Shown piece by piece: positions 14,003 through 20,640 of a DNA stretch of 20,640 nt (positions within the stretch are counted from its first letter, which is position 1; each line of letters opens with the position of its first letter). The position numbers and the translations under genes were made by a program. The stretch comes from Lachnospiraceae bacterium. GTDB taxonomy: Bacteria > Bacillota > Clostridia > Lachnospirales > Lachnospiraceae. Location: positions 1 through 20,640 of the forward strand of contig JAFOYD010000123.1 of assembly GCA_017391545.1 (NCBI GenBank), in the 5' to 3' direction. The notes under the pieces were generated by a model, which worked only from the letters and a program-made list of their open reading frames with translations, was not told the origin of the DNA and made no database searches.

Positions 14003-14703
14003 AGGAAGCGCTGCTGAATCTGTTTTTTCCACGCAGGTGTCCGGTGTGTGATGATATCGTTCCACTGGCAGAGGGGCTGATTTGCCAGGGCTGCAGGGCA
14101 AAACCACAATACATCAGAGAACCCAGATGCAAAAGATGCGGAAAGCAGCTTTCTGACGATGCAAAAGTGTTCTGTAACGATTGTATGCATAGAAAACATG
14201 TTTTTGACTATGGTTATGCATTGTATGATTATCAGAGCATGCGAAAAAGCATTTATCGCTTTAAATATCATGGCAGATGTGAATATGCCAGGTTTTATGC
14301 TGAGGACATTTTTGAAAAATTAAAAGAAGAGATTCGGCTTATGGACGCTGATTCCATAGTGCCAATTCCAATCCATGCGTCAAGGAAAAAGAACAGGGGC
14401 TATAACCAGGCAGAGCTGATTGCGACAGAGCTTTCGAGGCTGACAGGAATACCAAATTATCCAAATCTTGTAAAAAGAGTAAAGAAAACAGTACCTCAGA
14501 AGGAACTTGACATACAGGAAAGACAAAATAATTTGAAAAAAGCTTTCAATATTAGCGCAGATGTTGTAAAATTAAATAAAACTATCCTTGTTGATGATAT
14601 CTATACGACGGGTAGTACATTGGACGCTGTTGCTTTGGAGTTGAAGCGGCATGGCGTGCAAGCTGTATATTTTATTGCACTCTGTATCGGGGAGGGTATG
14701 TAG
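13972..14703 (+). CDS. comFC: ComF family protein (double zinc finger plus phosphoribosyltransferase-like domain)
   Basis: A 243-residue ComFC-type protein, needed for DNA uptake in competent relatives. The N-terminus has two four-cysteine clusters, C23/C26/C38/C41 and C53/C56/C68/C71, typical of the double zinc module. The C-terminus has the type I PRTase PRPP loop VDDIYTTGST (207-216), preceded by VPIPIHASRKKNRGYNQAE. It is cytoplasmic. The ATG at 13972 lies inside the end of recD2, preceded by AGGAAAG; coding overlap is 31 bases, so translation is probably coupled. No comFA helicase is beside it. yvyF follows 54 bases later, which recalls the comFC-yvyF order of B. subtilis. Confidence 0.93.
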   Translation: MRNHGSGYGVKEALLNLFFPRRCPVCDDIVPLAEGLICQGCRAKPQYIREPRCKRCGKQLSDDAKVFCNDCMHRKHVFDYGYALYDYQSMRKSIYRFKYHGRCEYARFYAEDIFEKLKEEIRLMDADSIVPIPIHASRKKNRGYNQAELIATELSRLTGIPNYPNLVKRVKKTVPQKELDIQERQNNLKKAFNISADVVKLNKTILVDDIYTTGSTLDAVALELKRHGVQAVYFIALCIGEGM

Positions 14704-14757
14704 GTCTGAAACACGCATGCGTGATGACCAGCGAGTGAATGTAATGGAGGTGTTTCA

Positions 14758-15168
14758 ATGAATGTAAGAAATTGCAGAAAATGTGGAAAACTTTTTAATC
14801 ACATAGCAGGTATGCCCATTTGCCCTGCTTGTAAGGAAAAACTTGAACAGACCTTTCAGGAAGTGAAAAAGTATGTGCGGGAAAATCGCACGGCAGACAT
14901 CAGGGAGGTCGCAGAGGCGTGCAATGTTGAGCCTGGTCAGATTCAGCAGTGGATCAGGGAGGACCGCCTGGAGTTTACGGAGGATTCTCCGGTCAAACTT
15001 CCATGCGAGAATTGTGGAACAATGATTCGCTCTGGAAAATATTGCGAGAAGTGTAAGAAAGATATGGCAAACAATTTGTCAAGCGTTATGGAAAAGCCCA
15101 AGAGAACGATTGAAGAGCCGAAAAAGCCACAGTCACCAGGAAACAGAATGCGTTTTCTTGACAGATAG
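14758..15168 (+). CDS. yvyF: YvyF-like flagellar operon protein
   Basis: A 136-residue protein with two zinc-ribbon-like cysteine sets, C6/C9/C22/C25 and C83/C86/C96/C99. Between them lies a helix-turn-helix-like segment (about 46-72, with DIREVAEACNVEPGQIQQWIRE). This layout is that of YvyF, a conserved protein of Firmicute flagellar operons thought to act in control of motility genes; its exact function is not known to me. The tail is charged and proline-rich. GGAGGTG a few bases upstream fixes the ATG. In B. subtilis flgM follows yvyF; here it does not, and instead a new promoter at the end of this gene starts the c-di-AMP operon. A 12-base palindrome (CACGCATGCGTG, 14712-14723) lies in the gap after comF. 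Confidence 0.8.
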   Translation: MNVRNCRKCGKLFNHIAGMPICPACKEKLEQTFQEVKKYVRENRTADIREVAEACNVEPGQIQQWIREDRLEFTEDSPVKLPCENCGTMIRSGKYCEKCKKDMANNLSSVMEKPKRTIEEPKKPQSPGNRMRFLDR

Positions 15169-15186
15169 TTTATATCGGGCTATAGT
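15158..15186 (+). promoter_or_regulatory. Near-consensus SigA promoter for the membrane protein-cdaA-cdaR-glmM operon
   Basis: TTGACA at 15158-15163 (six of six) and TATAGT at 15181-15186 (five of six) are exactly 17 bases apart. The -35 overlaps the last codons of yvyF. Transcription would start near 15193, about 23 bases before the next ATG. Among the sites in this window this is the best hexamer match, so it probably gives strong constitutive expression of the five genes downstream. Confidence 0.72.
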
Positions 15187-15215
15187 ACTACAAGGATTGC
15201 TTAAGGAAAAGAGTT

Positions 15216-15623
15216 ATGTTGAATGAAGAAAGAATAAAATTAATGACAAAAATGGCATGCTATGAGGAAAATGAAGGCAAGAGAAATGTAGCCATTGGAA
15301 ATTATTTCAGGGGGGACTACATTGCACTACAGGTCATTAAATCGATCGTCAGTGCTACCGTTGCATTTGTGATTATTTTTGCCATGTTTATTTTTTATGA
15401 TTTTGAGGTATTTATGGCAGATATCTACAAGATGGATCTGCTTCAATTTGGAAAGACAGTTATTATTGCTTATCTGATCTTTACCGCAGTTTATGCAGGT
15501 ATCTCTTATGGCGTATATACATACAGATATACAAAGGCGAGAAGAAGCCTTAAGATATATTATAATAATCTCAAAAAGCTTGCCTATCTCTATGATAGGG
15601 AGAAGAAAAACAGAGAGGTCTAA
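15216..15623 (+). CDS. Uncharacterised two-helix membrane protein
   Basis: I do not recognise a named family. The 135-residue product has a soluble, charged N-terminus (1-40), two clear transmembrane helices at about 42-61 and 81-101, and a short basic cytosolic C-terminal tail (104-135) rich in Lys, Arg and Tyr. There is no signal peptide or catalytic motif. The start follows AGGAAAAG. It is the first gene after a near-consensus promoter and sits 20 bases before a second membrane protein that itself abuts cdaA, so a shared role at the membrane with the c-di-AMP or wall synthesis module is plausible. That is inference from position only. Confidence 0.82.
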   Translation: MLNEERIKLMTKMACYEENEGKRNVAIGNYFRGDYIALQVIKSIVSATVAFVIIFAMFIFYDFEVFMADIYKMDLLQFGKTVIIAYLIFTAVYAGISYGVYTYRYTKARRSLKIYYNNLKKLAYLYDREKKNREV

Positions 15624-15643
15624 AGGTTAGAGAGGAAATAATT

Positions 15644-16603
15644 ATGACAAACCTATTGGTTTTAAGGGAACAATTGAAAAAGTTTTACAGCAAATATGAG
15701 TTGTACATCACACCGGCATTAAAATCGTTGCTGGCACTGGTTACCATCATTATGATCAATGCGAGCATTGGCTACATGAGTGAACTGAAAAATGTTGCAG
15801 TCGTTCTGATCCTTGCGTTGATGTGCTCGTTTTTACCATTGAATTTTATCGTGGTGATTGCAGCGGCAGTGACCTTGGGACATTTGTACAAATTTTCTTT
15901 GGAATGCGCAGTGGTCGCGCTTGCAGTGTTTCTGATCCTGTTTATTTTGTATTTTCGATTTTCGCCGCATGATACAATTGCGGTATTGCTCACACCGCTT
16001 TGCTTTATACTAAAGATTCCGTATGTTATTCCGATTGCGATGGGACTGGTAGGTACACCGACATCGGCAGTATCAGTGGCAAGTGGTGTTGTGGTCTACT
16101 ATACAGTGAGCTATATGACGGGCAGTGCGTCTGTCCTCAACACGTTTGAGGATGATGGCGCTTTACAGAAATTCCGTTATGTCATTGATGGGTTGCTTGG
16201 AAATAAAGCAATGTTTGTAACGATTGCGGCTTTTGTGGCTACACTAATTGTAGTGTATCTGATCAGAAGACTCAGTGTTGATTATGCGTGGACGATTGCC
16301 ATGATTACAGGGGCACTTCTTAATATTCTGATCTTATTGTTCGGAGATCTGCTCTATAATACGCATCTATCCATCGTTGGTGTTATTGTTGGAAGTGTTG
16401 TATCAGTTCTGCTGGCAAAGATACTTGAGTTTTTTGCCTTTAATGTGGATTATTCAAGAACAGAACTGGTGCAGTTTGAGGATGATGAGTATTACTATTA
16501 TGTAAAGGCAGTTCCTAAAAATACTGTGACAGCTCCACAGAAAAGGGTAAAGACGATCAGAGTGCCGGAGAAAGCAGTCAGACAGCAGAAGAGGGATAGA
16601 TAG
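15644..16603 (+). CDS. Uncharacterised polytopic membrane protein upstream of cdaA
   Basis: A 319-residue integral membrane protein with about eight or nine hydrophobic helices between residues 26 and 262. A hydrophilic loop lies at 160-188. The cytosolic tail (266-319) has an acidic-tyrosine patch, FEDDEYYYY (279-287), and then becomes strongly basic. I cannot assign a transporter or enzyme family and see no conserved catalytic residues. The gene ends two bases before the cdaA ATG, so translation of the two is likely coupled. The strict spacing suggests co-regulation with CdaA. Possible roles are an ion or wall-precursor related membrane factor or a CdaA partner; both are speculation. Confidence 0.82.
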   Translation: MTNLLVLREQLKKFYSKYELYITPALKSLLALVTIIMINASIGYMSELKNVAVVLILALMCSFLPLNFIVVIAAAVTLGHLYKFSLECAVVALAVFLILFILYFRFSPHDTIAVLLTPLCFILKIPYVIPIAMGLVGTPTSAVSVASGVVVYYTVSYMTGSASVLNTFEDDGALQKFRYVIDGLLGNKAMFVTIAAFVATLIVVYLIRRLSVDYAWTIAMITGALLNILILLFGDLLYNTHLSIVGVIVGSVVSVLLAKILEFFAFNVDYSRTELVQFEDDEYYYYVKAVPKNTVTAPQKRVKTIRVPEKAVRQQKRDR

Positions 16604-16605
16604 AA

Positions 16606-17475
16606 ATGAATATGTTTCTTGAACGCTTAGGTTCATATTTTGCGACATTGTCATTGCATAGTTTGAATATCAGGTGGGAGGATATAGTGGAGGTTATCAT
16701 TATATCCTTTTTGCTGTATCATATATTAGCGTGGGCAAAGCATACCAAGGTATGGGTTCTTATGAAAGGAATCATCATTATTCTGGTATTTATTTTGCTG
16801 GCAAGTATTTTTCAAATGAACACGATCATGTGGATCGTGGAGAACGTGCTGAGTATCGCGGTCATCGCTGTTGTGGTCATTTTACAGCCGGAGCTTCGCC
16901 ATGCGCTTGAAGAGCTTGGACGCAAAAATTTTATCACAAATTTCGTGTCGTTTGACAGGACGCTTGATGAGCGGTTTTCTGATAAGACGGTAAATGACCT
17001 CGTAAAGGCAAGCTTTGAGATGGGAAAAGTAAAAACAGGCGCGCTGATGGTCATCGAACAGAATGTGTTGTTGACAGAGTATGAGCGAACAGGCATTGAG
17101 GTCGATGGCTTGATCTCAAGCCAGCTTTTGATCAATATCTTTGAGCATAATACACCGCTTCATGACGGTGCAGTGATCATCCGTGGGAACAGGGTCGTAT
17201 CGGCGACCTGCTATCTGCCACTTTCAGATAATATGGAGATCAGCAAGGAGCTGGGAACCAGACACCGTGCAGGTGTGGGAATCTCGGAGGTGACAGATGC
17301 GCTTACCATTATTGTTTCTGAGGAAACAGGTAATGTCAGTGTTACCTATGAGGGAAAACTGTATCGCAATCTTGACGCGAGTGGACTGAAGGAGAAGCTG
17401 AACATGATACAGAACAAAGAAGTGGAGGATAAGAAACACAGGCTCTGGAAAGGTAGGGCTCGGGATGAAAAATAA
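16606..17475 (+). CDS. cdaA: Diadenylate cyclase CdaA (membrane-bound c-di-AMP synthase)
   Basis: CdaA condenses two ATP into cyclic di-AMP, the second messenger controlling potassium/osmolyte uptake and wall homeostasis. The 289-residue protein has three N-terminal transmembrane helices (about 26-44, 51-69, 74-95), then a DAC domain with the catalytic DGA motif (187-189), CYLPLS (202-207) and GTRHRAG (217-223) with the RHR triad 219-221. QPELRHALEELG just after the helices is typical of the linker. It starts two bases after the upstream membrane protein and overlaps cdaR by 11 bases, giving the conserved cdaA-cdaR-glmM array in which CdaR and GlmM bind and modulate the cyclase. The basic C-terminal extension is modestly longer than usual. 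Confidence 0.97.
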   Translation: MNMFLERLGSYFATLSLHSLNIRWEDIVEVIIISFLLYHILAWAKHTKVWVLMKGIIIILVFILLASIFQMNTIMWIVENVLSIAVIAVVVILQPELRHALEELGRKNFITNFVSFDRTLDERFSDKTVNDLVKASFEMGKVKTGALMVIEQNVLLTEYERTGIEVDGLISSQLLINIFEHNTPLHDGAVIIRGNRVVSATCYLPLSDNMEISKELGTRHRAGVGISEVTDALTIIVSEETGNVSVTYEGKLYRNLDASGLKEKLNMIQNKEVEDKKHRLWKGRARDEK

Positions 17476-18769
17476 TAAGCTGAAAAAAGCGATTGGAATT
17501 ATTACAGACAACTTTGGCTTAAAGCTGCTTGCTGTTATCATTTCCTGTGGATTATGGTTCGTGGTAAACAATATCACGGATCCGAGGATTGAGAAGCCCT
17601 TCAACAATATCCCTGTTGAGATCATCAATGCCGATATGGTAACGAGCGAAGGGAAGGTTTATGAGGTGCTCGACGATACCAATGTCGTAAATGTTACCGT
17701 TGTGGGCAAACGATCCGTATTAAACTATATCTCTAAGGATGATATTAAGGCAGTTGCCGATATGTCAAAGCTTACTTTTATGAATACGGTGGGAATCGAA
17801 GTGTCAAGTTCAAGAAATAATTCCGAACTTGAGTTCCGCACCAATATTGATAATGTCAAGCTGGCGATCGAGGATATGAAGAGAGTCCAGATGATTATCA
17901 ATACTGCTACTGTAGGTCAACCGGCTGAGGGCTATGTGGTTGGAAGTGTGACTGCAAGCCAGAATATCGTGAGGCTGTCAGGACCGGAGTCTTTGATCAG
18001 CCAGATCGATCATGTTGATGCGATGGCAAATATTGACGGTTATTCGTCTGATATCAATACAAGTGTAGAACTGAAGCTGTATGACGCGGACGGCAATGAG
18101 ATCAGGAGCAGTTCGATCAAGATGAATATCGCGACTGTGAATGTGGCTGTGACAATTTTAGCCACAAAAGAGGTTCCGCTGAGCTTTACGGTTGCCGATG
18201 AACCGGCTGAGGGCTATGTGGTAAGCGGTGAGGTGATCAGCGTACCGGAGACAGTTACACTGGCAGGACGCAAAAATGTGCTGGATGCAATCACAAAGGT
18301 GAGCGTGGCCGATCCACTGATTACGGTAGCTGATAAGAAAGAGGATGTGACAGCAATCGTCAACATCAAGAAGTATCTGCCGACTGGAACACAGTTTGCG
18401 GACAGCAGCTTTAGTGGCAATGTAAGTGTGACCGTAGGAGTAGAGCCACTTGTGAAGAAGGAGCTTGAGATTCCAGCTAAGAACTTTGCGGCGGGAAATA
18501 AACCGAATGGATATCATCTTACCCTGAAGGAAGTCGATCAGGAAGACAGTTATAAGATTACGATTTCAGGTACACGGGAGGCAGTCAATGCGGTAAATGC
18601 TGAGGATGTAATCGGCGTGATCGATATGAATCTACTGCTTGACACACTGGAGCTTGCAGAGTGGAAGGAAGGAACTTATTCAGGTGAGATTACATTCAAT
18701 CTTCCTGATAATGTGAAGTTGTCTGATGAATATAAAATGACAGTGGTATTAGAAGAAATAAACGAATAA
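17465..18769 (+). CDS. cdaR: CdaR, YbbR-domain regulator of CdaA
   Basis: A 434-residue protein with one N-terminal transmembrane anchor (about 19-35, ending in LWFVVNN) and an extracytoplasmic region made of four YbbR-like repeats at about 40-125, 130-215, 220-310 and 325-430. In relatives CdaR contacts CdaA in the membrane and tunes its activity. The second and third repeats share the segment PAEGYVV, encoded by an exact 22-base repeat. The start overlaps the last 11 bases of cdaA; the ribosome site is weak (GGTAGGG), so expression likely depends on translational coupling. glmM follows 22 bases later. Confidence 0.93.
   Translation: MKNNKLKKAIGIITDNFGLKLLAVIISCGLWFVVNNITDPRIEKPFNNIPVEIINADMVTSEGKVYEVLDDTNVVNVTVVGKRSVLNYISKDDIKAVADMSKLTFMNTVGIEVSSSRNNSELEFRTNIDNVKLAIEDMKRVQMIINTATVGQPAEGYVVGSVTASQNIVRLSGPESLISQIDHVDAMANIDGYSSDINTSVELKLYDADGNEIRSSSIKMNIATVNVAVTILATKEVPLSFTVADEPAEGYVVSGEVISVPETVTLAGRKNVLDAITKVSVADPLITVADKKEDVTAIVNIKKYLPTGTQFADSSFSGNVSVTVGVEPLVKKELEIPAKNFAAGNKPNGYHLTLKEVDQEDSYKITISGTREAVNAVNAEDVIGVIDMNLLLDTLELAEWKEGTYSGEITFNLPDNVKLSDEYKMTVVLEEINE
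17919..18222 (+). repeat. 22-base exact direct repeat within cdaR
   Basis: Bases 17919-17940 are identical to 18201-18222. The offset is 282 bases, or 94 codons, one YbbR repeat unit. Both copies encode PAEGYVV. Outside these 22 bases the two repeats have diverged, so this is either a strongly constrained turn or a trace of gene conversion. Confidence 0.7.
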
Positions 18770-18791
18770 ATAGGTTGGAGGATTAGAAAAG

Positions 18792-20141
18792 ATGGCCAGA
18801 TTATTTGGAACAGATGGAGTAAGAGGTGTAGCAAATGATGAGCTGACACCACTTCTTGCAATGCAGCTAGGTCAGGCAGGGGCATACGTTTTATCAAAGG
18901 AGAATGCACATAAGCCTACGATCATGGTGGGTTGTGATACACGTATTTCAGGCGATATGCTTGCAAATGCACTGATGGCAGGTGCCTGTTCAGTCGGTGC
19001 GAATGTGGTTTATGTTGGAGTGATTCCAACACCTGCGATTGCATATCTTACCAAAAAGTACAGGGTGGATGCAGGCGTTGTCATTTCAGCATCCCACAAT
19101 CCTGTTGAATTTAACGGAATCAAGTTCTTTGATGGAAATGGATTTAAGCTTCCTGATGCATTGGAGGATGAGATTGAGGACCTGATCAAGAGTGGTATGA
19201 AGGACGTTCAGTTCCCTACAGGACCGAGCGTAGGAAAGATCAAATATCGTACAGATGCCAGAGAGGAATATATCAATCATGCAGTGCGCGCTGTTCCTGT
19301 GGATTTGACAGGAATGCGAATCGTGGTAGATTGTGCTGAAGGTGCTTCCTTCTACACATCTGTTGAGACCTTAAAGGAGCTGGGAGCTGATATCGTAGCG
19401 ATTCACAATAATCCGGATGGAACCAACATTAATGCAAACTGCGGTTCAACGCATATGGGTGAGCTTCAGGCAAGAGTCGTATATGAAAAGGCAAATGTAG
19501 GACTTGCATTCGACGGTGATGCAGACAGACTTCTGGCTGTTGACGAAAATGGTCATCAGATTGACGGTGATGTAATCATGGCAATCGTTGGAAATCACAT
19601 GAAGTCTAAGGGAATGCTTAAGGATAATACGATTGTCGCAACGGTAATGAGTAATCTTGGATTTTTCCTGATGGGTAAGGAAAAAGGCATCAACATCGAG
19701 CAGACAAAGGTCGGAGACCGTTATGTTCTCGAGAGAATGCTTGAGATTGGGGCAAATCTTGGCGGTGAGCAGTCAGGACACATTATTTTCCTTGATGAGA
19801 ATACGACTGGTGACGGACTTCTTAGTGCACTTCATCTTTTACAGGTCATGGTCGAGACAGGGAAATCCTTATCAGAACTTGCAACGGTCATGACAGTTCT
19901 TCCGCAGGCACTTGTGGGAGCAAAGGTTCCGAACCACAAAAAAGACAGTTATATGGAGTACACGGAGATCGCTGAGGCGATCGAGCGTGTCAGTGCAAAG
20001 TTTGAAGGAGAGGGAAGAGTGCTCATAAGACCATCCGGAACAGAGCCTCTTGTAAGAGTAATGATAGAGGGTAAAGATCAGGCAATGATCGAGAAGGAGG
20101 CTAAGGAGCTTGCAGAGCTCATACAAAATGTAATGCTGTAA
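18792..20141 (+). CDS. glmM: Phosphoglucosamine mutase
   Basis: GlmM interconverts glucosamine-6-phosphate and glucosamine-1-phosphate, an early cytosolic step toward UDP-GlcNAc for peptidoglycan. At 449 residues it has the family length. It shows the N-terminal RLFGTDGVRG, the phosphoserine loop ISASHNP (98-104; catalytic Ser101), the metal loop DGDADR (241-246), the sugar-binding GGEQSGHI, and the phosphate-binding RPSGTEPLVRV near the C-terminus. TTGGAGGA precedes the ATG. In relatives GlmM binds CdaA and restrains it, which makes the gene order meaningful: wall precursor supply and c-di-AMP output are made together. Confidence 0.98.
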   Translation: MARLFGTDGVRGVANDELTPLLAMQLGQAGAYVLSKENAHKPTIMVGCDTRISGDMLANALMAGACSVGANVVYVGVIPTPAIAYLTKKYRVDAGVVISASHNPVEFNGIKFFDGNGFKLPDALEDEIEDLIKSGMKDVQFPTGPSVGKIKYRTDAREEYINHAVRAVPVDLTGMRIVVDCAEGASFYTSVETLKELGADIVAIHNNPDGTNINANCGSTHMGELQARVVYEKANVGLAFDGDADRLLAVDENGHQIDGDVIMAIVGNHMKSKGMLKDNTIVATVMSNLGFFLMGKEKGINIEQTKVGDRYVLERMLEIGANLGGEQSGHIIFLDENTTGDGLLSALHLLQVMVETGKSLSELATVMTVLPQALVGAKVPNHKKDSYMEYTEIAEAIERVSAKFEGEGRVLIRPSGTEPLVRVMIEGKDQAMIEKEAKELAELIQNVML

Positions 20142-20185
20142 CCAAATCACTATAAAACTTTATAAAGGATTCGGAGGGATGAGGT

Positions 20186-20449
20186 ATGGTAAGCCAAAAA
20201 GTAGTAATTAAGAATCCAACAGGGTTGCATTTGCGTCCGGCAGGAATATTGTGTAAAGAAGCGATGAAATTTCGCTCACTGATCACCTTTACATTCCGTG
20301 GAAGTACTGCAAATGCCAAGAGTGTTCTAAGCGTTCTCGGTGCGTGTGTAAAGTGTGGCGATGAGATTGAGCTTATTTGCGATGGTTCCGATGAAGCGGA
20401 AGCACTGTCAGATATGGTTAAGATTATAGAAGACGGTCTTGGCGAGTAG
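20186..20449 (+). CDS. ptsH: HPr-type phosphocarrier protein
   Basis: An 87-residue HPr of the PEP-dependent sugar phosphotransferase system, passing phosphate from enzyme I to sugar-specific EIIA. The active His15 is in GLHLRPAG. Ser46, the HPr kinase regulatory site used in carbon catabolite repression in Firmicutes, is in NAKSVLSVLG. Both sites being present argues for a true HPr rather than Crh, which lacks His15. An unusual pair C54/C57 (CVKC) follows Ser46. GGAGGG lies just before the ATG. It is 44 bases after glmM with no clear promoter or terminator between, and is separate from any ptsI in view, so it may be a stand-alone or secondary HPr. Confidence 0.88.
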   Translation: MVSQKVVIKNPTGLHLRPAGILCKEAMKFRSLITFTFRGSTANAKSVLSVLGACVKCGDEIELICDGSDEAEALSDMVKIIEDGLGE

Positions 20450-20464
20450 CGCAGGGACCCTGCG
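20450..20464. repeat. Short inverted repeat after ptsH
   Basis: CGCAGG at 20450-20455 pairs with CCTGCG at 20459-20464 around GAC. It starts directly after the ptsH stop and sits seven bases before the larger hairpin; it may stabilise the 3' end of the transcript. Confidence 0.4.
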
Positions 20465-20470
20465 GATCTT

Positions 20471-20501
20471 AAATTAGCCCGAAATGGTTTCGGGCTAATT
20501 T
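20471..20501. terminator. Perfect 14-bp hairpin between ptsH and leuA, probable (bidirectional) terminator
   Basis: Bases 20471-20484 are perfectly complementary to 20488-20501 around a three-base TGG loop. The GC-rich centre (AGCCCG/CGGGCT) is flanked by A/T pairs, so the stem itself ends in AATTT on either strand, standing in for a separate T-run. It likely ends the ptsH transcript, though the tail is short. Confidence 0.65.
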
Positions 20502-20557
20502 CACGTAGGAGCATTTTGTGACGATAGATCGTTGCATGACATTTAGGAGGAAAAGAC

Positions 20558-20640
20558 ATGTTGAATTACAAACGATATAAGAAGAATCCGGTAGTGGATT
20601 ATCCGGAGAGAGAATGGCCGAATAAGGAGATTGAGAAGGC
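20558..20640 (+). CDS. leuA: Probable 2-isopropylmalate synthase, N-terminus only (runs off window)
   Basis: Only the first 27 full codons are present. The translation starts MLNYKRYKKNPVVDYPERE and continues WPNKEIEKA. The pattern Y..Y...PVV.Y..R.WP...I.KAP is how the longer LeuA class begins; this enzyme condenses acetyl-CoA with 2-oxoisovalerate in leucine synthesis. AGGAGG at 20545-20550 precedes the ATG by seven bases. No leader peptide or T-box is visible in the short gap between the hairpin ending at 20501 and the ATG. The call rests on a short N-terminal match from memory. Confidence 0.68.
   Translation, partial: MLNYKRYKKNPVVDYPEREWPNKEIEK

Noticed and set aside
20128..20156. Promoter for ptsH using TATAAA at 20151
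   Set aside because: No sequence resembling a -35 hexamer lies 16-18 bases upstream.
20502..20557. T-box or leucine leader before leuA
   Set aside because: Too short, with no T-box sequence, specifier stem or leucine-rich small ORF; only the preceding hairpin is visible.
1..20640. CRISPR array, tRNA/rRNA genes, transposase or integrase
   Set aside because: No regularly spaced repeats, no recognisable tRNA cloverleaf sequence and no transposase or recombinase motifs were seen on either strand.

Overview
The window looks like a chromosomal segment from a motile, low-GC Gram-positive bacterium of the Clostridia, most likely Lachnospiraceae (Roseburia/Agathobacter-like). This is inferred from remembered family sequences and gene order. 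The supporting signs are an mbl-flgF-flgG block as in Firmicutes, cdaA-cdaR-glmM, RecD2, comF-yvyF, and strong purine-rich ribosome binding sites. No database search was possible. All real genes are on the + strand.

Region 1 (1-3076) is an A/T-rich accessory stretch made mostly of partial or orphan defence-type genes. It holds the C-terminal part of a type III restriction (Res) subunit that enters from outside the window, and a GTPase/DUF697 gene broken by an internal deletion. It also holds a lone MNT nucleotidyltransferase without a HEPN partner, a lone BsuBI/PstI-type restriction nuclease domain without a methyltransferase, and a 49-residue scrap of a DUF1703/AAA-ATPase-like protein. It reads as a decayed defence island beside the core chromosome. 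The MNT and nuclease pair is the only part that looks intact enough to still be expressed.

Region 2 (3077-8528) is the uvrB-uvrA excision repair operon. Its leader carries a promoter, two sequences resembling LexA boxes, and a 72-base near-palindromic foldback element directly before the uvrB ribosome binding site. A 312-base gap follows uvrA and contains a good SigA-type promoter for the next block.

Region 3 (8529-11681) encodes an MreB/Mbl cell-shape actin, two flagellar rod/hook-basal-body proteins (FlgF/FlhO and FlgG/FlhP types) and a short FlgJ-like rod-binding protein. It ends in a canonical intrinsic terminator. The order mbl-flhO-flhP is that of Bacillus subtilis.

Region 4 (11729-15168) has recD2, comF overlapping it by 31 bases, and yvyF, a flagellar-operon zinc-ribbon protein. 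comFC-yvyF is also a B. subtilis neighbour pair.

Region 5 (15158-20141) begins with a near-consensus promoter whose -35 lies inside the end of yvyF. It drives two uncharacterised membrane proteins followed by cdaA (cyclic di-AMP synthase), cdaR (its YbbR regulator) and glmM (phosphoglucosamine mutase). This links c-di-AMP signalling to cell-wall precursor supply. The two membrane proteins are the best candidates for undescribed partners of the c-di-AMP module.

Region 6 (20186-20640) has an HPr-type phosphocarrier, a 14-bp perfect hairpin, and the first 27 codons of a probable leuA running off the end. I see no CRISPR array, tRNA, rRNA or insertion sequence. I do not see a clearly new system; the most open points are the orphan MNT-nuclease pair, the uvrB leader foldback, and the membrane-protein pair ahead of cdaA.
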